Shown: positions 18,184 to 23,509 of the stretch, piece after piece
Layout of the letters: each line of letters opens with the position of its first letter
How positions within the stretch are numbered: the first letter of the stretch is position 1
From: Chara braunii
Taxonomy: Eukaryota > Streptophyta > Charophyceae > Charales > Characeae
Direction: 5' to 3'
DNA: 23,509 bases
Assembly (NCBI GenBank): GCA_003427395.1
Contig: BFEA01000293.1
Coordinates: 864,559-888,067, forward strand
The notes under the pieces: generated by a model
The model's input: the letters and a program-made list of their open reading frames with translations, nothing else
What the model was told of the DNA's origin: nothing
The model's database searches: none
Made by a program: the position numbers and the translations under genes

Positions 18184-18256
18184 CCAATGTACTGAGACTG
18201 CACCAGACAGAACTGCACCAGACAGAACTACCAATGTACTGAGACTTACACCAGGG
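18184..18256. repeat. Short direct repeats
   Basis: CTACCAATGTACTGAGACT occurs twice (about 18181 and 18228) flanking a tandem pair of TGCACCAGACAGAAC. Confidence 0.8.
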
Positions 18257-18639
18257 TGGAGCTAACACATATACAACAGCTCCAGGATCCTTAATCTTCC
18301 GATCCACTGAGCAGAACAATTTTTTCAAACTTCATAGCCCAAAGGATCTAACCGAGTGAAACAAGAGCGAAGAAGCACAAAGTAACACACGTATCAAACA
18401 CAACCCGTAACTTGGTCGAAAGCCCCTCTTCAAAAGCACGAGATCCACAACTCATCATATATATCGACCAAATTACTCCATAGTCGACACGTGGCATAAT
18501 GTCGTAGTCAGCTTGAAGGGGACTGATCAACCTCAGAAGAACCCAGGCCCCAATGGAATCGGTGAGAAAACAAGCGGAGGGGCACCCTATCATTCGTCAA
18601 CGATCGGCCGTTCTGGAGCCATACCACGTGGCAGTGTGC

Positions 18640-18642
<3 letters not shown>

Positions 18643-18734
<92 letters not shown>

Positions 18735-18735
18735 N

Positions 18736-18785
<50 letters not shown>
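18643..18785. repeat. Compound (AC)18(AG)n microsatellite
   Basis: AC repeat to 18678, then AG repeat to 18785, with a single N at 18735. The N shows that the length is not resolved. Confidence 0.95.
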
Positions 18786-18787
<2 letters not shown>

Positions 18788-18795
18788 CACCACAC

Positions 18796-18885
18796 GTTCG
18801 TCGAGGTGGCAGACAGGCAGATACCTTCGCCACCCGACCCGTTCGTCGAGGTGGCAGACAGGCAGATACCTTCGCCACCTGACCC
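18796..18885. repeat. 45-bp tandem duplication
   Basis: Two units starting GTTCGTCGAGGTGGCAGACA differ at one base. Each has an internal inverted pair GGTGGC/GCCACC. It lies directly next to the GA tract. Confidence 0.9.
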
Positions 18886-20019
18886 GAAGGACAACTTTGG
18901 AAAATTGGATACAGTCGTTGCTCAACTACTCTTGACATGCATAAAAGACAAAAAATATGGCAATGTATCTTTCCATGTTCTAGCATTAGATTCATTCTCT
19001 CTTTTTGTGCATGTCGAAAGTAGTGGAGCAAGGCCCATAGGCTATCCTTTGGGTCATTTGCTTTTTTGATGTTCTTTTTTTTTTTTTTTTCCTAACACAT
19101 TTCCACGCACCCATGAAAAACGCTGGCTTTTTCACACACACGAAAACCGCGCAGCGCACTGCACTCTTCTTTTCAGGTCTGTGGTGGTTATGACACGGGC
19201 TGCGAAGGAGAAACAACTTCCATGCAGCCGCTGATTCCCACCATCACCACAGGCTGACCCGGCCCGTAACTCTCTCCAAAATCCATTCATGACTCTGCAC
19301 CCAGAGTCCAGAGTCCCGCCTTCGATGAACGGGAAACCAAGCAGTGAAAAACCTTTGCGGCGCTGATCCCCAAAAATTGCTCTCCATTTGGCCCGGGAAG
19401 GTGAATTCCTCACCGGGGGGGGGACTGGTGGTTTAATACAATTATGTTTTGGAGCATTTGCTGTTGTATGGACTTATGCAGGAGGTCGTTAACAAAGCGA
19501 AGCTGGGTACTGCTCTCGGTATCTCTGCAGGACCGTGCAGGTCGGATTGTAGGGTCCTCGACCCCGTATTTAGTGTTAGAAATGAAAGATTTGGATTGTT
19601 GCGGTGAAAAAAAAAGAGAGAGAGCTGGAGAAGAAGAGAGAAGGGGTGGAGAAGGGGGCAGGGGTAAAAAAAACAAAAGGATAAAAAATGCCCGTACAGT
19701 GAGTTCGCAACCTGTTAGGGTTGCGCTTTATACCCTGAGTCAAATTTTCATCGTTCGGTTATACCAGTCATCCTTTCGGGTCCAAATGGTAGTTGGAAGG
19801 GTGGTGAATTTGCTGGGGGGCAATTCATGGGGAACGGGCAGTTGTTGTTTGCAGAGGACCGGTAGCTGCCCGTAGGGGGCCGAGGAGGTCGCGGTCCTTG
19901 AGTTAACATTTCAAAATTGAAAAGGTGTGGGTCCACTTTTCTGAAATAGAAGGGCATTTCGAATTGCCTACCACGTGAGCGGGCAAAACAGCCCAAAGGG
20001 ATTACGTGTCTTTGTTTTT

Positions 20020-20022
<3 letters not shown>
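18886..20022. other. No gene recognised
   Basis: Contains a T16 run (19075-19090), a G7 run at 19416 and a purine-rich stretch (19608-19680). Frames on both strands lack known motifs. Confidence 0.4.

Positions 20023-20102
<80 letters not shown>
20023..20102. repeat. Compound (TG)n(AG)n microsatellite
   Basis: About 15 TG units switch to about 25 GA units near 20052. Confidence 0.95.
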
Positions 20103-20103
<1 letters not shown>

Positions 20104-20185
20104 ATGGAGGGGCTGATGTGTTCGCTTTCCGTGCAGCCTTTGCGCTGCAAACATAGACGCTTGAACCCACCACACCACAGCCTTA

Positions 20186-20644
20186 GGGCCTCGCCACACG
20201 GCACCCTAAACGAAACAAAAAGAATTTTATTTTCGCGAGGGCTCGCTAAACCACAAAATTCACTCTTTTTTCGTTTTTAGATGCTTCACTACATGGCCCT
20301 CACGACTTGTCGTGAAGCAAGACTGAAGACGCAGAAACAGACATCTGAAAGCTCACGACTACTTTGGACAACCTATTGAAAGCTCCCGACCACTTTGGAC
20401 GTACCTACCAGACTCGTGTGAAGTGCCCAGCAGTTCATGGGTCGTGGCGAGGACCCACAAAAATCGATGTGATGCGGGCAGGCGGCTCATGGGTCCTCGT
20501 GAACTACCAAAAAAATTGCTTTGTGAGTGCAACCTAACAACTCACGACTTCGTTTGTAACATCCAAACTCGCACGGCCATGTGATCATGTGAAAACGAAA
20601 CGACTTCGTTTCTTTTTCGTTGCACAGTCCATTTGGCGAGGCCC
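20186..20644. mobile_element. Tourist-like (PIF/Harbinger) MITE, 459 bp
   Basis: It begins GGGCCTCGCCACACGG and ends with the inverse of GGGCCTCGCCAAATGG, flanked on both sides by TTA (20183-20185, 20645-20647), the target duplication of PIF/Harbinger elements. It has no coding capacity. Inside are a direct repeat (GAAAGCTC.CGAC.ACTTTGGAC at about 20347 and 20379) and palindromic TCATGGGTC stretches. A related empty site is at 23237-23290. Confidence 0.8.
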
Positions 20645-20701
20645 TTACGGTTGTGAATTATGAGCCTGACCTAAACCGAAAGCAATGGGGTTAAGCAGGC
20701 G

Positions 20702-20704
<3 letters not shown>

Positions 20705-20794
<90 letters not shown>

Positions 20795-20795
20795 N

Positions 20796-20861
<66 letters not shown>
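20705..20861. repeat. Long (GA)n microsatellite
   Basis: About 78 GA units with one N at 20795. It starts 57 bp after the Tourist-like MITE. Confidence 0.95.
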
Positions 20862-20862
<1 letters not shown>

Positions 20863-21010
20863 TGAATGACAAGAATGGAACATGGCTCAAATTGTCGCTG
20901 CGATCTATTTTGCGGGCGGCAATTTGAGCCATAAATAATTTTGTACATTTATTAATTTTATTTAACATTTTTTTCCTGGAAAGATCACAATAAAATCCTG
21001 CGTATCATCG

Positions 21011-21059
21011 CGTTCGGGCTCGGTGACCGAACCCGAACGCTTGGTACCGAGCCCGAACG
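21011..21059. repeat. 14-bp inverted repeat, CGTTCGGGCTCGGT
   Basis: CGTTCGGGCTCGGT at 21011-21024 and its exact inverse at 21046-21059, with an ACCCGAACG partial copy between. Related CCGAACATGTTCGG and CTCGGCCGAG palindromes follow at 21295-21345, which suggests a GC-rich repeat family spanning 21.0-21.35 kb. Confidence 0.7.
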
Positions 21060-21169
21060 TGGCCCAAAATACACCAAGCCTGAACATTTTTATTTTTATT
21101 TTTTTGTTTATTCTTTTTAATATATATAGGGGTTGGGGGCCCGTGGGCGCATTGCTCATCACTCCTAAA

Positions 21170-21252
21170 CATACACACACACACCACACACACACACACA
21201 CACACCCCACACACACCCCACACACACCCCATACACACCCCACACACCACAT
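21170..21252. repeat. CACACC-type low-complexity tract
   Basis: Irregular repetition of ACACACACC and CCCCACACA. Confidence 0.9.
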
Positions 21253-21728
21253 GCACACAAGGACGCACTCGGCAGTCCCCTAATTTGCGCTCGGCCGATC
21301 ATGTTCGGTTCCCGCTCGGCCGAGCGTCCGAACATGTTCGGTGTGCTACACAGATAAAATCTGTGAGCACTCCAATTTTCAAGTTTTTTCACACATTCCT
21401 CTGAGCACAAAAAATCACTGAAGTAAGAGTACTTTTTTCTGTTGGCCCACACATGGCTGAGTGGCAAAAATGGAAAATGCACCAAATTGACAAGGTGAAT
21501 ATTTTTTCCTGATATTTTTCCTGAAAAGACCCACAACCTGATCTACGGATTCTCAAAGTTTCAGATTTTCCTGTGAATTCTTCTGAGCACAAAAAACGGC
21601 AAAGTTGCCTCGTGCAAATTGCCTGTGCGTGGGACTCCCGACAACGCCTCCCCTTCTTATTTCTTTTTGGGGTCCACTTCCACCTGACGACCGGTTGTTC
21701 CTTTTTCCAAAAGTCCCGGTTCTAGAAG

Positions 21729-23044
21729 AGCTACCTTCTTACCCCAAAAAAAACGTACGTACCTTGTATACGAATACAACGTATGGGGTACGTTGTATTC
21801 AAATACAACGTATGGGGTACGTTGTATTCAAATACAACGTACGTACGTTATATAACGAGTTTTAGGGCACAACTTTCCGGAAGGCTTTAGTACTGCATTG
21901 TTGTTGTTGTTTATCTCGAATTCGGTTTGGAATTTCACCAAGACCCTCAGGCAAAAGTTGTTTGCATTGAAATTTTGTACAACATACTTTTGTTTCGGAT
22001 TTTTTAATGAAGTTTTTTGGAAATTGAAATTCTGAAAAAATGTAGGCTGTTTTTCCGGGTGCCCGGGCACCCATTTTCTGCCCGGGTACACGCCCGGGCA
22101 TGACCCCGGGGCAGGGTTCCGGGTAGCCCCAGCGCAAAAAAGAAATAATAATAATAATAAACAATAAAAATAAAAATAAAAAATAAAAAATCCCAGGGAA
22201 AAATATGTTGTGTAGAATTGAAATACAAATGACTTTTGGCTGAGGGTCACATTATAATTCCTGACAGAATCGGAAATAAAAAAAGAAAATAACAGAATCA
22301 CACAAAGGCACCCCCCACGGCCCCAGCCTTGCAGAAAGCTTTTGTCGCCACAAGGAGAACTCGGAGGGGCTGCGTGGTGTGGGGCGACGTTGAAAAAAAA
22401 AATTGGCGGCCTCCGAAGTGGTGCGGGTTTCGTGCTGACACCCGCAGGCCTATGTGTGGTGTACTGGTGCCTTAAAACCAATTTATACCCCCCTTCCCCC
22501 CCCTTGACAGCCAACTCGCAAAACACGAAATGAGCCCGGATTTGGGGTCATCCGGGAGCGTGCAGAAACCCCCCCAAAAAAAAAAAGTCTTTTTTTTTTT
22601 TTTTTTTTGCACGCCCGGATACCCCGGGCGTCAAGCCGGGATGCCCGGCCGGGCGTGAGAATCTTCCTAGGAAAAAATCAGTAAATAGAATGTCCCTGCC
22701 ATAGAAAATACTTTTAATTTTTTGTCCGCATTTTCATTTTTTTCTCGAATTTGGTTGTGAATTTCAACAAGACCCTCCGGCAAAAGTTGCTTGTATTGCA
22801 TCGTTGACATTTGTTGTACAACATTTTTTTTTGTTGATTTTTCTGAATACTTTGGAAAAATCAAAATTGCAAAAAGTCAAATAGAACATACGTACGTTGT
22901 ATTCGAATACAACGTAAATACGTTGTATTTGACCGTACTTTCTATTCGGAAAAAAACGAGCAATTTCTAAAAGTCCAATTTTCAAAGGTAATTACTAATT
23001 AGAATAGAAAGTACGTACTTTTTTTTCGGGGCAAGAAGGTAGCT
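21729..23044. mobile_element. 1316-bp element with 34-bp terminal inverted repeats
   Basis: AGCTACCTTCTTACCCCAAA... (21729-21762) matches the inverse of 23011-23044 in 31 of 34 positions. Next to each end are palindromes of the form GTTGTATTC(G/A)AATACAAC. Inside, a motif GACCCTC.GGCAAAAGTTG followed by a TTGTACAACAT block occurs at about 21941 and 22766 (plus) and inverted near 22200-22247. Two CCCGGG-rich blocks (22056-22130, 22607-22660) are self-complementary. No transposase is visible. A target duplication could not be identified. Confidence 0.65.
22056..22130. repeat. CCCGGG-rich self-complementary block
   Basis: GGGTGCCCGGGCACCC is a perfect palindrome and is followed by several CCCGGG and GCCCGGGC stretches. 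A second block of this kind is at 22607-22660. Confidence 0.85.
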
Positions 23045-23054
23045 GTAAGTCGTC

Positions 23055-23227
23055 CGCAATATCGCCAAGGAACAGTCCCCCATAATTTTTTAACCCCTAA
23101 GAGCCCACTTGTGCACTGGTTGTCCGCCGCGGAAAATACGTCGCAATGTCGCCAAGGACCAGTCTCCCAGAAATTTTTAACCCCTAAGAGCCCACTTGTG
23201 CACTGGTTGCCCGCCGCCGAAAATATG
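23055..23227. repeat. 87-bp tandem duplication
   Basis: Two units beginning CGCAATRTCGCCAAGGA and containing AACCCCTAAGAGCCCACTTG, with about nine differences. It starts ten bases after the right end of the 1316-bp element. Confidence 0.9.
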
Positions 23228-23236
23228 CCACCTTGA

Positions 23237-23290
23237 CACAGACGCCGACACCCACTATACCTCAGCCTTAGGGCTGCGAATAACCTGCGT
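23237..23290 (-). repeat. Paralogue of the Tourist-like MITE target
   Basis: ACAGACGC....CCCACTATACCTCAGCCTTA-GGGCTGCGAATAA aligns with the left flank of the MITE (ATAGACGC...CCCACCACACCACAGCCTTA) joined to its right flank (CGGTTGTGAATTA). In the 20.1-kb copy the minus strand shows GGTGGGTTCAAGC, a B-box-like motif, so the repeat may be a tRNA-derived SINE. Confidence 0.5.
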
Positions 23291-23441
23291 AGACGTTGTA
23301 TTTGTATACAACGCGTATCTTTTCTATTCAATTTTGAAAAGAAAAAACTCTTGTGTTTGAATAGAACATTACCTTTTCTTTTTTTTTTCGAGGTTAGCAC
23401 CTGCCCTTGTGCTCCCCAGCACTGACATGCTGTATGCTGCG

Positions 23442-23443
<2 letters not shown>

Positions 23444-23509
<66 letters not shown>
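23444..23509. repeat. (TC)n microsatellite to window end
   Basis: Thirty-three TC units continuing off the window. Confidence 0.95.

Noticed and set aside
18513-20968. Arg-Glu, Ser-Leu and Cys-Val repeat frames at the microsatellites
   Set aside because: Dinucleotide repeats read open in several frames; there is no other coding evidence.
23055-23227. CRISPR array
   Set aside because: It is a direct tandem duplication without spacers, in eukaryotic DNA.

Overview
The window looks like nuclear intergenic DNA of a land plant, built almost entirely of transposable elements nested in one another. The plant call rests on a U6 snRNA-like sequence with the plant-type 3' part (CATAAACCGAGAAA), tRNA-headed SINE-like repeats, a Tourist-like MITE, L1-type LINE debris and very long GA/CT microsatellites. 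Species cannot be told; the LINE and the second RT type would fit a large repeat-rich genome, possibly a non-seed vascular plant (low confidence). I see no intact host gene. Most long open frames are antisense shadows, microsatellite translations or frames over N.

Left part (1-7.7 kb): unassigned DNA to 1.35 kb; a minus-strand composite of T20, a decayed U6 copy and a tRNA-like SINE head (1.35-1.62 kb); further tRNA-like heads at 3.1 and 3.4-3.5 kb; and copies A (3' fragment, 2.54-2.79 kb) and B (3.9-6.47 kb) of a repeated gene-like unit. Copy B carries a 334-bp MITE with perfect 44-bp inverted termini.

Middle (7.7-12.4 kb): a 5'-truncated, stop-ridden L1-type LINE on the plus strand (RT, zinc knuckle, 3' UTR, poly-A), ending at a run of N and a CT microsatellite. 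It sits between CCGGAC-rich arrays that share a 15-bp inverted match.

Right-middle (12.4-18.6 kb): on the minus strand, a decayed reverse transcriptase of a non-L1 type (FDVKDMF, QVVGVPMG, VDD; Penelope-like or a relative). Its frame can be followed through a series of insertions, four with target duplications: a 269-bp element (11 bp), two pieces with the same tail as the LINE (14 bp, and 10 bp with one mismatch), and copy C of the gene-like unit, about 2.7 kb (9 bp). Dropping the 269-bp and the 289-bp inserts restores the frame exactly. Copies B and C share a TATA region, a leader and a reading frame whose differences fall mostly at third codon positions. I do not recognise the protein.

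Right part (18.6-23.5 kb): compound CA/GA, TG/GA and GA microsatellites, a 459-bp Tourist-like MITE with TTA target duplication whose probable empty-site paralogue lies 3 kb away in the same window, a 1316-bp element with 34-bp inverted termini, an 87-bp tandem duplication, and a CT tract running off the end.
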